Origin: JAPLDA01 sp043787975
GTDB lineage: Bacteria; Bacteroidota; Bacteroidia; AKYH767-A; 2013-40CM-41-45
Assembly (NCBI GenBank): GCA_043787975.1
Contig: JAYVUK010000001.1
Span: forward strand, 62,001 to 126,000
Reading direction: 5' to 3'
DNA length: 64,000 nucleotides
Positions 50,824-59,606 of this stretch are shown here, piece by piece (within the stretch, counting starts at the first letter, position 1; each line of letters opens with the position of its first letter). The position numbers and the translations under genes are program-made. The notes under the pieces were generated by a model. It searched no databases and was not told the DNA's origin. It saw only the letters and a program-made list of their open reading frames with translations.

Positions 50824-51915
50824 ATGAAAAAAATCTACACGACAATCGCTTTCTTATTGATGATTTTAGCTTCTTCGTTATCAGCATCTGCACAAATCAC
50901 CCTTGCAAGCAGCGATATGCCTTCTTCCAACGATACGTTCAGGGTGAGTATGGGTCTTGCGTTTCCGGGAATGGATGAAACAGCTACAGGAGCAAATTAT
51001 ACGTGGGATTATTCGCAGCTTACAGCCGCTTCGCAAACCATTGATACGTTTGTATCGGTGTTGTCAACAGGACTTTTTAATTTTTACTTTTTAGCGAATT
51101 CAACCTTTGCACTAAAATCCAATACTCCTTCTATACCCGCAGGTACGTTCACGATAGATTATCAATATGATTTTTTCAAAAAAGCGTCTTCAGGATATGT
51201 TTCAACAGGTGGTGGAGTAAGTTTCAGCGGAGCACCTTTAGGCTTAGTGAATAGTCCGGGTGATACACTGTATCATTTTCCTTTGCATTATGGTAATACG
51301 AAAATGAATTCTTCAGCATTCGGCGCGTCTGTTCCAACGATTGGATATTATGGCGGACAACGAACAAGAATCGATACGGTGGATGGTTGGGGATCGTTGA
51401 CAACTCCGTATGGAACATTTCCGGTGCTTCGTGTCAAGTCAGTCATTCATGAAACAGACTCACTTTATCTTGATGCTTTTATGTTCGGGTTTCAAATTCC
51501 TCGTCCCGAGGCAATCGAGTACAAATGGCTTGCTACAGCGAAAGGAATTCCATTGCTTCAGATCAATACCACTGGCGGAGGGGTAACTCAAATCATTTAC
51601 CGTGACAGCATCCGGTTTAATCCGGTAGGAATTGCTGCAATGAAAAACGAGAAAGTTGATTTTAATATTTATCCGAATCCTGCTTCCGATAAAATCGTGA
51701 TTGAATATGATCTTGATCGTGAAGCAGAAGTCTCCGCAGATATATTTAATCTCACAGGAGAAAAAATATTCTCAAGTCCTTCTGATAAAAAACAAACCGG
51801 CAAACAATTTTTACCGATCTACCTTTCTAATAAAAATATTTCTTCCGGAATGTATCTTTTAAAACTGAATGTGGATGGAAAGAGTTTTCAGAAGCAAGTA
51901 ATGTTGAGAAAATGA
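50824..51915 (+). CDS. Secreted protein with T9SS type A sorting domain
   Basis: A 363-residue protein with a signal peptide (MKKIYTTIAFLLMILASSLSASA|Q). The mature part begins ITLASSDMPSSNDTFRVSMGLAF and has a beta-rich body with an ATGANYTWDYSQL segment, typical of a T9SS-exported group. Residues about 282-363 are the sorting domain (FNIYPNPASDKIVIEYDL ... SSGMYLLKLNVDGK). It would be exported and attached to or released from the surface. The function of the body is unknown. Confidence 0.85.
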   Translation: MKKIYTTIAFLLMILASSLSASAQITLASSDMPSSNDTFRVSMGLAFPGMDETATGANYTWDYSQLTAASQTIDTFVSVLSTGLFNFYFLANSTFALKSNTPSIPAGTFTIDYQYDFFKKASSGYVSTGGGVSFSGAPLGLVNSPGDTLYHFPLHYGNTKMNSSAFGASVPTIGYYGGQRTRIDTVDGWGSLTTPYGTFPVLRVKSVIHETDSLYLDAFMFGFQIPRPEAIEYKWLATAKGIPLLQINTTGGGVTQIIYRDSIRFNPVGIAAMKNEKVDFNIYPNPASDKIVIEYDLDREAEVSADIFNLTGEKIFSSPSDKKQTGKQFLPIYLSNKNISSGMYLLKLNVDGKSFQKQVMLRK

Positions 51916-51940
51916 TTCAAAACAGTTTTCTGGAGTTGCT

Positions 51941-53665
51941 TTAGAAATAGAATGTATCTCTGAAAAAAGTTTCATTTCCCTTTTCATCGGTTACCGTCAA
52001 TTCAATGTGATGATCTTTGTTTTGGATAAATCCGGATATGTCACCGATCAACAAACCTTCTCTTTTGTTATACTCTGTCAAGACCCATTTTCCATCCACG
52101 ATGATGTTATAGCTTTTAATGCCTGACAAATCATCGGAGACTCTGAATTGAACCGTGGCTCCGCGGGATGAATTCAAATCAGCAGGATAATATTCTTTCA
52201 CCACTTTTGGAGGAAGCGTATCAAGTGCAATAGTAAAATCTCCGAAGTGGCGAACCTTGGCAGTGAGAAATTTTTCAGTCCAGCTTCCGCCTTCATATAT
52301 TTTTTCTCCATACTTATTGAAGGAAACAATCGTTGCTTTTGATTTCAAGGAATCAGGAAGGTTCACCGGTTTAATGCCAACAGAAATCGGGTTATGAACG
52401 GCAACAAAGTGGTCACCGATATGAAAAAGCGGACTGATATCTCCTTTTGTCATCGAAGACTCAGAAGCCAGGAACAGGCAGTTTTCATAAACTGCTCCTG
52501 CAGGAATGGAGATATCGACATTCGTTTTATGAATAGCGACTCCTTTGAAAGGTGTCACCAGCAAAGCTCCTTCAGGTACCGGTTGAAAATTTGATTGTGC
52601 CAGGGACGAATAGGTAATCACCGGAAACTTCAACGTTGCTTTGTTGCCGTTAAAATCTTTCACGGTGAATTCAATGTTGTGCGCAGTCTCTTCCGTGAAA
52701 TTTACGTAGCCCGTTTTAGCAGTGTCGGAATACAAGGTATTCAAATGATTCCCGGGCAACCTGAAGCAACGATGTATGATAGAATTGTCGCGAACCTTGG
52801 AAAGGTAATCGATGTGTGCATTGGAGTAACGTTTGTCATCGAAGTTGAAGCGATCCATTTTGAAATCATACACGTCCGTGGAATCCACCTTCAATTGCAC
52901 AGAATAAATTCCAAGAGAAGCATCCGAGTTTTGCTGAGCATCTGTTGCTTCGATACCGAACCCGATATTTCCGAACGCCTGGATGTAATCAAGCGAGTTC
53001 ACATTGTAAACTCCGTCCGTCATCATCACGAAAAAAGTTGAAGGTGTGTCGGTCGTGTTCACAATTCCCTGTCCTGCAATTGGAAATACCCTGACGTTTG
53101 AAATCACTGGTGGTATCGTATCATTTATCTGCAATCCGAAAAGCAACGGGTTAATCGGTTCTTCCGTGACTGCATCTCTGATTTCAAAATGTAAATGCGG
53201 CCCATCAACATCACCGGTGCTTCCGCTGAATGCAACGACATCACCTTTTTTTACTTTCAGTGTATTTGCTTTCGGAAGCAATTCAATCTCATACGTTTTT
53301 TGCAGGTATTGAGCGGCAGCTACATAATGCTGAATTTCATTTCCGAAACTCTGAAGGTGTGCATATACGGTAACATATCCGTTTGGATGTGTGATGTAAA
53401 GCGCTTTGCCGAACCCATCATCCGTGATCTTAATCCTGGAAACATATCCGTCAGCGGCAGCGCGCACCCATTTCCCATCGTGTAGTTCTGTGCTGAGATC
53501 AATTCCGCTATGAAAATGATCCGTTCTGATTTCACCGAATGTTCCGATCAGAACCAGCGGAGTATCGAGCGGTGCTGAAAAATAATGCTGGGGATAATGT
53601 TGTGCTTTTGCACGTGTAGCTACTACAATCAGAATCAAAACTGTGAGCCTCATTTTTATATTCAT
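51941..53665 (-). CDS. M23 family metallopeptidase (LytM-like)
   Basis: A 574-residue exported protein. The signal peptide is MRLTVLILIVVATRAKAQ if the second ATG (53653) is used; the first ATG (53665) lies only 4 nt from a -7-like box (TTCCTTTG) and adds MNIK. The M23 domain (about 40-200) has HFHSGIDL (first metal His and Asp), ITHPNGYVTVYAHL and GPHLHFEIR (HxH). The C-terminal about 350 residues are beta-rich (about 420 onward with NKYGEKIYEGGSW and DLSGIKSYNIIVDGKWV). It probably cuts cell-wall peptides. A PorE-like OmpA protein and T9SS genes are nearby. Confidence 0.9.
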   Translation of the reverse strand: MNIKMRLTVLILIVVATRAKAQHYPQHYFSAPLDTPLVLIGTFGEIRTDHFHSGIDLSTELHDGKWVRAAADGYVSRIKITDDGFGKALYITHPNGYVTVYAHLQSFGNEIQHYVAAAQYLQKTYEIELLPKANTLKVKKGDVVAFSGSTGDVDGPHLHFEIRDAVTEEPINPLLFGLQINDTIPPVISNVRVFPIAGQGIVNTTDTPSTFFVMMTDGVYNVNSLDYIQAFGNIGFGIEATDAQQNSDASLGIYSVQLKVDSTDVYDFKMDRFNFDDKRYSNAHIDYLSKVRDNSIIHRCFRLPGNHLNTLYSDTAKTGYVNFTEETAHNIEFTVKDFNGNKATLKFPVITYSSLAQSNFQPVPEGALLVTPFKGVAIHKTNVDISIPAGAVYENCLFLASESSMTKGDISPLFHIGDHFVAVHNPISVGIKPVNLPDSLKSKATIVSFNKYGEKIYEGGSWTEKFLTAKVRHFGDFTIALDTLPPKVVKEYYPADLNSSRGATVQFRVSDDLSGIKSYNIIVDGKWVLTEYNKREGLLIGDISGFIQNKDHHIELTVTDEKGNETFFRDTFYF

Positions 53666-53723
53666 CCTGCAAAGGAAATAATTTAATGGGAGTTGAATAT
53701 AATTTACTCACTAAATAAATTAA

Positions 53724-54128
53724 TCCGATTTTTTTTCTCCTAGTTTTGGACTTTCCGGCAATTATGGAACTTTGATTAACGGGCAAAGTTTACATCGTGT
53801 ATTATTCCCCGGTTGTTATGAGAAAGTAACAGTAGCTTCATTTGCTACCGAAATGGAAGATATTGCAAAAGCTCAACTCACTTTCAATTTGTTTCCAAAT
53901 CCTACTCATGATTAAGTAAATGTGTCTTTCAGCACGGAATATTCTTCCATGGTAAATATTTCAGTTTATAATTGCATAGGAGAACGGGTGATTAATCGGA
54001 CCTTAACAAACCTGGCTCCAGAAGCAAGGCTTGAAACATTTGATGTAGCTGATTTGGCACGTGGTATTTATGTAGTAGAAATAAGTACAGGAGATATAAA
54101 AGATATCCGGAGAATTGTGGTTGAATAA
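53724..54128 (+). pseudogene. Remnant of a T9SS-secreted protein gene (C-terminal part, internal stop)
   Basis: One reading frame from 53724 gives an exported-protein tail SFGLSGNYGTLINGQ...VLFPGCYEKVTVASF and then the start of a T9SS domain, LTFNLFPNPTHD. It is interrupted by TAA (53913-53915) where a Lys or similar codon would be expected, and continues VNVSFSTEYSSMVNISVYNCIGERV ... LARGIYVVEI to the stop at 54126-54128. There is no start codon or signal peptide before it, so the 5' part has been lost. The piece from GTG 53922 could still be translated (68 residues) but would lack export. Confidence 0.75.
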
Positions 54129-54154
54129 AACGTCACCAGTCTAAAAAAAAATTA

Positions 54155-54192
54155 AAAATCACTTCATGAGTAATCAAGGAGTGGTTTTTTTT
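54155..54192 (+). terminator. Rho-independent terminator
   Basis: An 11-bp stem with two G-U pairs (54155-54165 with 54178-54188 region), 12-nt loop, T-run to 54192. It follows the T9SS remnant. Confidence 0.7.
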
Positions 54193-54353
54193 AATGAATC
54201 ATGTAATTAGATTAATCAAGCGGTAATTAACCTAATGAAACTGTGAACAATGCCTGTTGATAATTTATGTTTAGATTCAGATATTTTTTCTGTTCTTTGT
54301 GCTTATCATTACGGTAGTTAAATGAGTCAGGCTGCTGTTTAAAAAAGAAAGCG

Positions 54354-54653
54354 ATGTCAGAACTGAAAACAAAATTTGACGAGCTCGAAAAGCGAATTCA
54401 AAAATTAATACATTTGCATAAGCAAGCGAAATCAGAAAATCAAAAGCTGATCCAGCTAAATAAAAAGCTTGAGTTCGAGTTAGAAGAGGAGAGACAACGG
54501 TTCAGCCGACTGGAAGAAGGGTTGTCGAACCTGAAAGAATCAGAACGGAACTCGAAAAGTAAAAGCATCTCGGGAATTAAAATGAAGATTAACGAAATGA
54601 TCAGCGAAATTGACAGAAGTGTAACGCTGATCAGTGAACAACATAAAAAGTGA
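54354..54653 (+). CDS. Coiled-coil protein next to zapA
   Basis: A 99-residue, highly charged cytosolic protein that is coiled coil for nearly its whole length (MSELKTKFDELEKRIQKLIHLHKQ, LIQLNKKLEFELEEERQRFSRLEEGL). A Ser/Lys-rich linker follows near residue 65 and a short end segment KMKINEMISEIDRSVTLI. It overlaps the possible GTG start of zapA by 4 bp and is 8 bp from its ATG, so both are one operon. Position and shape suggest a ZapB-like or other Z-ring-associated partner of ZapA; this is inference from context. Confidence 0.72.
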   Translation: MSELKTKFDELEKRIQKLIHLHKQAKSENQKLIQLNKKLEFELEEERQRFSRLEEGLSNLKESERNSKSKSISGIKMKINEMISEIDRSVTLISEQHKK

Positions 54654-54661
54654 ATCGCCCC

Positions 54662-54979
54662 ATGGGAGAATTGCTATCAGTTAAAGTTTCAATCGCCAAC
54701 CGAACCTATCCGCTTCGAATTACTAAAGAAGAAGAGGAAAAGGTCATACAAGCTGCTCAGTCAGTGAATAAGTGCATTAAAGAGTTTGAAGACAATTATG
54801 CCGTAAAGGACAAGCAAGACCTTTTGGCCATGTCTGCATTGCAGTTTGCATCGGAAGCGATGGGTCACCCTAAAAAGGGATCCAAACAACAAGATAACAG
54901 TCAGCAACTGAATGAACAGATCGACCATCTGAGTTCTGTTATTGACAGCTATCTTGAAGATGAAAAGCATTCTTCCTGA
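54662..54979 (+). CDS. zapA: Cell division protein ZapA
   Basis: A 105-residue FtsZ-bundling protein with the N-terminal ZapA fold (SVKVSIANRTYPLRITKEEEEKVIQAAQSVNKCIKEF) followed by KDKQDLLAMSALQFASE and a C-terminal coiled coil (QQLNEQIDHLSSVIDSYL). ATG 54662 gives the usual family length; GTG 54650, overlapping the previous stop, is the alternative. It forms an operon with the coiled-coil gene and is followed by a heptamer hairpin and a probable 6S RNA, the same neighbour as in E. coli, where ssrS follows zapA. Confidence 0.9.
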   Translation: MGELLSVKVSIANRTYPLRITKEEEEKVIQAAQSVNKCIKEFEDNYAVKDKQDLLAMSALQFASEAMGHPKKGSKQQDNSQQLNEQIDHLSSVIDSYLEDEKHSS

Positions 54980-55000
54980 AAGGAAACGTTCTTTGAAAAG

Positions 55001-55061
55001 GTTTACAGTTTTGGGTTCACAGTTTACAGTTGTTGTAAACAGTAAACATCAAACCGTAAAC
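55001..55061. repeat. Inverted heptamer array (4+4 hairpin), GTTTACR family
   Basis: GTTTACA, GTTTTGG, GTTCACA, GTTTACA (55001-55028) face TGTAAAC, AGTAAAC, ATCAAAC, CGTAAAC (55034-55061) around GTTGT. The arms pair almost fully. It sits between zapA and the 6S RNA. Confidence 0.92.
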
Positions 55062-55075
55062 ATGCTAATGTTATT

Positions 55076-55282
55076 CCCGCATTAGTACTGAGATTCACTT
55101 AAAAAACTCAACACTTCGATATCATTGGAGATCAGCTCTCCGGTTTTGATGTCAGGCTGCATCCCGATTTACATCGGGTCCCCGGGTAATCGGGGTTAAC
55201 GGCAGAAGACAGAAGAGCCAAGCGTTTCCAACCTTGTATATAGGGGTTTTAAAGGCTTCTCAGTATTACTGCGGGTTTTTTT
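55076..55282 (+). ncRNA. ssrS: Probable 6S RNA (SsrS)
   Basis: No coding frame lies in the 347-bp gap between zapA and rny. The 5' segment CCCGCATTAGTACTGAGA (55076-55093) pairs over 18 positions (one mismatch, one G-U) with 55258-55275, forming a long closing stem that is directly followed by a T-run (55276-55282), as in many 6S RNAs. Inside are a large unpaired-looking region and two small hairpins with CCCGAT/ATCGGG and CCCCG/CGGGG arms (55162-55198). About 207 nt in all. 6S RNA binds RNA polymerase housekeeping holoenzyme and moderates transcription in stationary phase. The identification is from shape, size and the zapA neighbourhood, not from a covariance search. Confidence 0.65.
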
Positions 55283-55326
55283 ATGAATTGTTTAGGAAAA
55301 AAGATTGAAAAAACTAACTAAAAATT

Positions 55327-56895
55327 ATGACTGACGAATCATTATTAATTATACTTACGTCTATCGGTGGCCTCCTGGGTGGAGTTCTCATTGCATGGTT
55401 TGTAATCAGGAAAGTAGCCAAAGGAAAAGAAGGCGCAGCCATGTCTAAAGCCCAAAGCATTTTAAAGGAAGCCGAAGCTGAAGCGGAAGTACTCAAGAAA
55501 AATAAAATTCTTGAAGCCAAAGAAAAATTTCTTCAGCTCAAAGGTGAGCACGAAAAGGTTATTATCGAAAAGGACAAGAATTTAGCAACTGCTGAAAACC
55601 GCATCAAGCAAAAGGAAGCTGCTGTTTCTCAAAAAATGGAGCAAACACAACGCAAGCAACAGGAGTATGAAACGATGCAACTCCATCTCCAGAATCAATT
55701 GCAGATTCTCGAAACAAAACAAGAAGAAGTTGCGAAGCATCACCAGCGCCAGGTAGAACAGCTTGAAAAAATCAGCGGACTCAGTGCTGAGCAAGCCAAG
55801 TTGCAGCTTACTGAAGCCTTAAAAGCAGAAGCAAAAACGGATGCGATGTCAACCATTAAAGACATCATGGAAGAAGCGAAGCTTACTGCAAGTAAGGAAG
55901 CCAAGCGCATTGTCATTCAAACCATTCAGCGTGTTGCTACGGAACATGCCATTGAAAATGCTGTCACTGTTTTCAACATCGAGAACGATGAAGTAAAAGG
56001 ACGAATCATCGGTCGTGAAGGCCGTAACATCCGTGCACTTGAAGCTGCCACCGGTGTAGAAATTATTGTAGACGACACTCCCGAATCCATCATCCTTTCC
56101 TGTTTCGATCCTGTGCGCAGAGAGCTCGCGCGACTTGCTTTGCATCAGCTGGTGAGTGACGGCCGTATTCATCCGGCACGTATCGAAGAAATAGTTGCAA
56201 AGGTAAAGCGTCAATTGGAAGATGAGATTGTGGAAGTAGGAAAGCGTACTACGATTGATCTCGGCATTCACGGTCTTGCTCCTGAATTAATCCGCATGAT
56301 CGGTAGAATGAAATACCGTTCTTCTTACGGACAAAATTTATTACAGCATTCGCGCGAAGTTGCCAACCTCTGCGCCATCATGGCGTCGGAGCTTGGATTG
56401 AACCAGAAGCTGGCGAAACGAGCAGGATTACTCCACGACATTGGAAAAGTTCCTGATGATGAACCGGAATTGCCACATGCAATCCTGGGGATGAAGCTTG
56501 CGGAAAAATTTAAAGAGAATGCAGAAGTATGCAACGCGATTGGCGCCCATCACGATGAGATTGAAATGAACAGCATCATCTCACCGATCGTACAGGTTTG
56601 TGATGCGATTTCAGGTGCGCGCCCTGGAGCGAGAAGGGAAGTGGTTGCATCGTATATCAAACGGTTGAAAGACATGGAAGCGATGGCGCTTTCCTATCCC
56701 GGAGTAGAAAAAACATTTGCCATCCAGGCGGGACGTGAGTTGCGTGTGATTGTTCAGAGTGAAAAAATAACAGACAAGCAGGCGGAAGTTCTCTCCTTTG
56801 ACATTGCCACCAAAATTCAAACGGAGATGACCTATCCCGGACAAGTGAAAGTGACGGTAATACGCGAGACACGAAGCGTGAATTATGCGAAGTGA
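55327..56895 (+). CDS. rny: Ribonuclease Y
   Basis: A 522-residue membrane-anchored endoribonuclease that starts mRNA decay. It has one N-terminal membrane helix (about 6-27, LIILTSIGGLLGGVLIAWFVI), a long coiled coil (about 30-200), a KH domain (about 210-275, VKGRIIGREGRNIRALEAATGVEIIV) and an HD domain (about 335-430) with LLQHSREVANL and AGLLHDIGKVPD carrying the metal-binding His-Asp pair. Length and order match RNase Y of B. subtilis. It follows the 6S RNA by 44 bp. No terminator is seen after it. Confidence 0.95.
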   Translation: MTDESLLIILTSIGGLLGGVLIAWFVIRKVAKGKEGAAMSKAQSILKEAEAEAEVLKKNKILEAKEKFLQLKGEHEKVIIEKDKNLATAENRIKQKEAAVSQKMEQTQRKQQEYETMQLHLQNQLQILETKQEEVAKHHQRQVEQLEKISGLSAEQAKLQLTEALKAEAKTDAMSTIKDIMEEAKLTASKEAKRIVIQTIQRVATEHAIENAVTVFNIENDEVKGRIIGREGRNIRALEAATGVEIIVDDTPESIILSCFDPVRRELARLALHQLVSDGRIHPARIEEIVAKVKRQLEDEIVEVGKRTTIDLGIHGLAPELIRMIGRMKYRSSYGQNLLQHSREVANLCAIMASELGLNQKLAKRAGLLHDIGKVPDDEPELPHAILGMKLAEKFKENAEVCNAIGAHHDEIEMNSIISPIVQVCDAISGARPGARREVVASYIKRLKDMEAMALSYPGVEKTFAIQAGRELRVIVQSEKITDKQAEVLSFDIATKIQTEMTYPGQVKVTVIRETRSVNYAK

Positions 56896-56949
56896 GAATG
56901 TTCTTTCATTAACCCTTAATTAAAATTCTCCTATATATAGAGACGCTGA

Positions 56950-58197
56950 ATGATTTTTTCAAAGAATGTTTTGATGGTGATGACCGGGACAGTCTTTGGA
57001 CAACTCATTCCTGTAATTGCTTCACCTTTTCTTGCAAGATTATACGGAGGTGAACAATTCGGGGTACTTGCCCTTTACATAACTATTTCATCCCTCTTTG
57101 TAATGGTTGCATGTGGCCGATATGAAGTGGCTATTGTTCTTCCTGCTGAAGACAGTAAAGCCCTGAACCTCGTCGGCCTGTCATTATTGATCACTATAGG
57201 AACAGCGACAGTTTCATTCCTGCTTATGTTTTTTTTAGGTACCGGCTTCTCATTTTTATTTAAAGAATCTTTGCTGAAATTTTATTTGTTGTTTGTGCCT
57301 GTATCCGTGATAGCCATGGGCGTCTACCAGACTTTTTATAACTGGGGATTACGGGCAAAAAAATTCCGGTCCTTGTCTACAAGCAGGATCATTCAAAGTG
57401 TATTTACCGTAGCTGCAAGCATTACATTCGCATATACAGGAACAGGATTAAATGGATTGATCCTTGGATTTATTGTCGGGCAAATTGCAGGAGCAATTTT
57501 TATTTCGATCTCTGTACTGCCTAACCATCCGATCAACTGGAATTCTATCAACGCCTCCGAAATGAAGGATGCCGCCAGGCACTACAAAGATTTTCCAAGG
57601 GTAAACACAGCTCATGCGTTGTTAGACAGTTTTCAGAATTATGGAATTACTTTTTTGCTTTCTTTTTATTTTGGGAATGTAATTTTAGGATGGTATTCTT
57701 TTTCATATCGGATTTTGAGAGCGCCCCTGGCTTTTATCGGGGCAGCCTATGCACAGGTTCTTTACCCGGAAATGAGCGAAATGAAAAATAAAGGAATTGC
57801 TTTTCGGCCGGTGATAATTCAGACGCTGAAAAAAATTTCATTGATTGGCTTTCCAATCTTTCTTCTACTTGCTTTTTTTGCACCGGCCATATTCAGAATA
57901 GTTTTTGGGCAGCAATGGGAAGAAGCCGGAACCCTGGCTCAATGCATTTCTCCGTGGCTATTTGTCAATTTGATTTGCTCACCTGTTTCCCAGGTTCCCA
58001 ATATCCTAAACAAACAAAAGAAAGCGTTCTTAATAAATCTTATTGGAGTTATCGCAGGCTTCACAGTTTTTCTTTCCGGTATTTACCTCCATGGTACGGT
58101 AGAAAAAACTTTTTTGTTTTTCTCTCTGACCTCAGCCCTTTATCTTGCTTATTTTACTTTCTGGATTGTGAAAATTTCAGATTATAAAAAGAACTAA
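56950..58197 (+). CDS. Polysaccharide flippase (Wzx-like)
   Basis: A 415-residue inner-membrane protein with about 12 hydrophobic segments and the N-terminal FSKNVLMVMTGTVFGQLIPVIASPFLARLYGGEQFGVLALYI typical of the polysaccharide-biosynthesis/MATE-like flippase family. It would move undecaprenyl-linked repeat units across the membrane. It starts the polysaccharide locus and is convergent with the polymerase, their 3' ends overlapping by 4 bp (58194-58197). No cell-wall flippase feature (MurJ) is seen. Confidence 0.85.
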   Translation: MIFSKNVLMVMTGTVFGQLIPVIASPFLARLYGGEQFGVLALYITISSLFVMVACGRYEVAIVLPAEDSKALNLVGLSLLITIGTATVSFLLMFFLGTGFSFLFKESLLKFYLLFVPVSVIAMGVYQTFYNWGLRAKKFRSLSTSRIIQSVFTVAASITFAYTGTGLNGLILGFIVGQIAGAIFISISVLPNHPINWNSINASEMKDAARHYKDFPRVNTAHALLDSFQNYGITFLLSFYFGNVILGWYSFSYRILRAPLAFIGAAYAQVLYPEMSEMKNKGIAFRPVIIQTLKKISLIGFPIFLLLAFFAPAIFRIVFGQQWEEAGTLAQCISPWLFVNLICSPVSQVPNILNKQKKAFLINLIGVIAGFTVFLSGIYLHGTVEKTFLFFSLTSALYLAYFTFWIVKISDYKKN

Positions 58198-59606
58198 GAT
58201 TTTTTCTGACGTGAATTTGAAGGGAAAAAAAAATCTTTTTGCGATACCCAGAAAATTAAAACCGGAATTAGTATTCCTTCAAATAACAAGGTCTTATATC
58301 CTTCCGGTCCAGAACGAACAAGAATCGGGATAGAAGAAATAATTCCCGGAAGAGCCAAAACTTTCAGGCAAAGCATAAAGCTATTATATTGTTTTTTTGT
58401 CCGTGTGAAATTATTACTGATCCTTGACAACAAATAACCAAGTAAAACTCCTCCGGCTACAATTCCGACGATCCCGAAATTCAGATACCAACCTGTTGCA
58501 TGATTAATTGTAAATCCCTGCACCCCGGGATTATTTGCAATGACAATGTAATGGTGATAAATGTCCATCGGTCTGTCCGGCATAATAAACCTGGGGACCA
58601 GTGATGCAATCAGGTTTAAAAAACTGCTGCCATACGTGAGTGGGAGATGTCTGTGAATAGCACCATACATAGACATGTGACCGGAGAAGATCTCGTTGCT
58701 GAAAAAAATACTGGTAAATGCCTGTTTGCCTGAAAGTCCTGTTTTAGTTTCTTCAATAGGTGCATTTTCTGCCTTTATGCCAATGTAGTCGAGGATTGGA
58801 ATTCCCCTGGTTAATTCGATAAGAAAAACAGGAAGAACCAGGATAATGAAAATAATACAGAGATCCTTTACATTAACTTTCGTTCCGTTGATTACATATA
58901 ATATAAGGCAAAACATTCCTGAAAAGACAAGCTCATGCCGGCTACCAAGTATCAGTGAATAGAAAATAATAACAAGCATCAGCAATAAGTAATAGATAAT
59001 TCCAAACCTGAGTTTTGTGCCTGACAAAAAAATGGCCCGGTCACTATTGAGATAAATTACCAAGCCGGAGAATGCAGTTAGCAATGAGCACCCTTTGAAG
59101 AGTTGATAAAGCGAATAGAAGCTTCCGTTATTATGGCTGATAAAAATATAGAGCGATTGATGCTGTTGAGCAGCATCCAGCATTTGACGGTAAATAAAAA
59201 GGAAGCTTAATATCAAACATACCGCAGAAACAAGAATTAGTTTCCGGTGGTGAATGACAATTTTATTTGAAGGAGGGATGATTTTTTTGTCTTTGTCAAG
59301 TAGAAACAGAATGATAACCTGAAAAGCAACAATGAATAGCGCGAAATAAACAATACTTAACAGGTAGTCGTTGTTAAGTTCAATTGGAAAAAGCTTTTCA
59401 AAATAATCGTAATAATGAACCCCGATTTTTGAGGAGGCGTTATTATTCAGTTGATCGTACACAATAAACCATCCTCCAAAAATAGACCAGTAATACAAAA
59501 ATAAAGTCGCAACCGGGAAGAGAATATTCGGTTTCTTTTTCCAAATTAAATATTGAAAAAATACAATTAGTAACGTAGAAAAAGAGAGGGTGAAATAGAA
59601 CGTCAT
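58194..59606 (-). CDS. O-antigen polymerase-like membrane protein (Wzy-like)
   Basis: A 470-residue membrane protein with about ten to twelve hydrophobic segments and a large loop near residues 265-345 (DYIGIKAENAPIEETKTGLSGKQAF ... RHLPLTYGSSFLNLIASLVPRFIMPDRP). The PLTYGSSF...L.P R.I.P motif is common in O-antigen polymerase-like proteins (EpsG/Wzy type) of the phylum. It would join repeat units in the periplasm. It shares its first base with the last base of the upstream glycosyltransferase gene (59606), so both are translated from one transcript. Confidence 0.75.
   Translation of the reverse strand: MTFYFTLSFSTLLIVFFQYLIWKKKPNILFPVATLFLYYWSIFGGWFIVYDQLNNNASSKIGVHYYDYFEKLFPIELNNDYLLSIVYFALFIVAFQVIILFLLDKDKKIIPPSNKIVIHHRKLILVSAVCLILSFLFIYRQMLDAAQQHQSLYIFISHNNGSFYSLYQLFKGCSLLTAFSGLVIYLNSDRAIFLSGTKLRFGIIYYLLLMLVIIFYSLILGSRHELVFSGMFCLILYVINGTKVNVKDLCIIFIILVLPVFLIELTRGIPILDYIGIKAENAPIEETKTGLSGKQAFTSIFFSNEIFSGHMSMYGAIHRHLPLTYGSSFLNLIASLVPRFIMPDRPMDIYHHYIVIANNPGVQGFTINHATGWYLNFGIVGIVAGGVLLGYLLSRISNNFTRTKKQYNSFMLCLKVLALPGIISSIPILVRSGPEGYKTLLFEGILIPVLIFWVSQKDFFFPSNSRQKKS

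Noticed and set aside
55076..55282. tmRNA, RNase P RNA or SRP RNA for this region
   Set aside because: Too short for tmRNA and RNase P RNA, no tRNA-like ends or tag frame, and no SRP GGAG/GNRA core that I can see; the closing stem with T-run fits 6S better.
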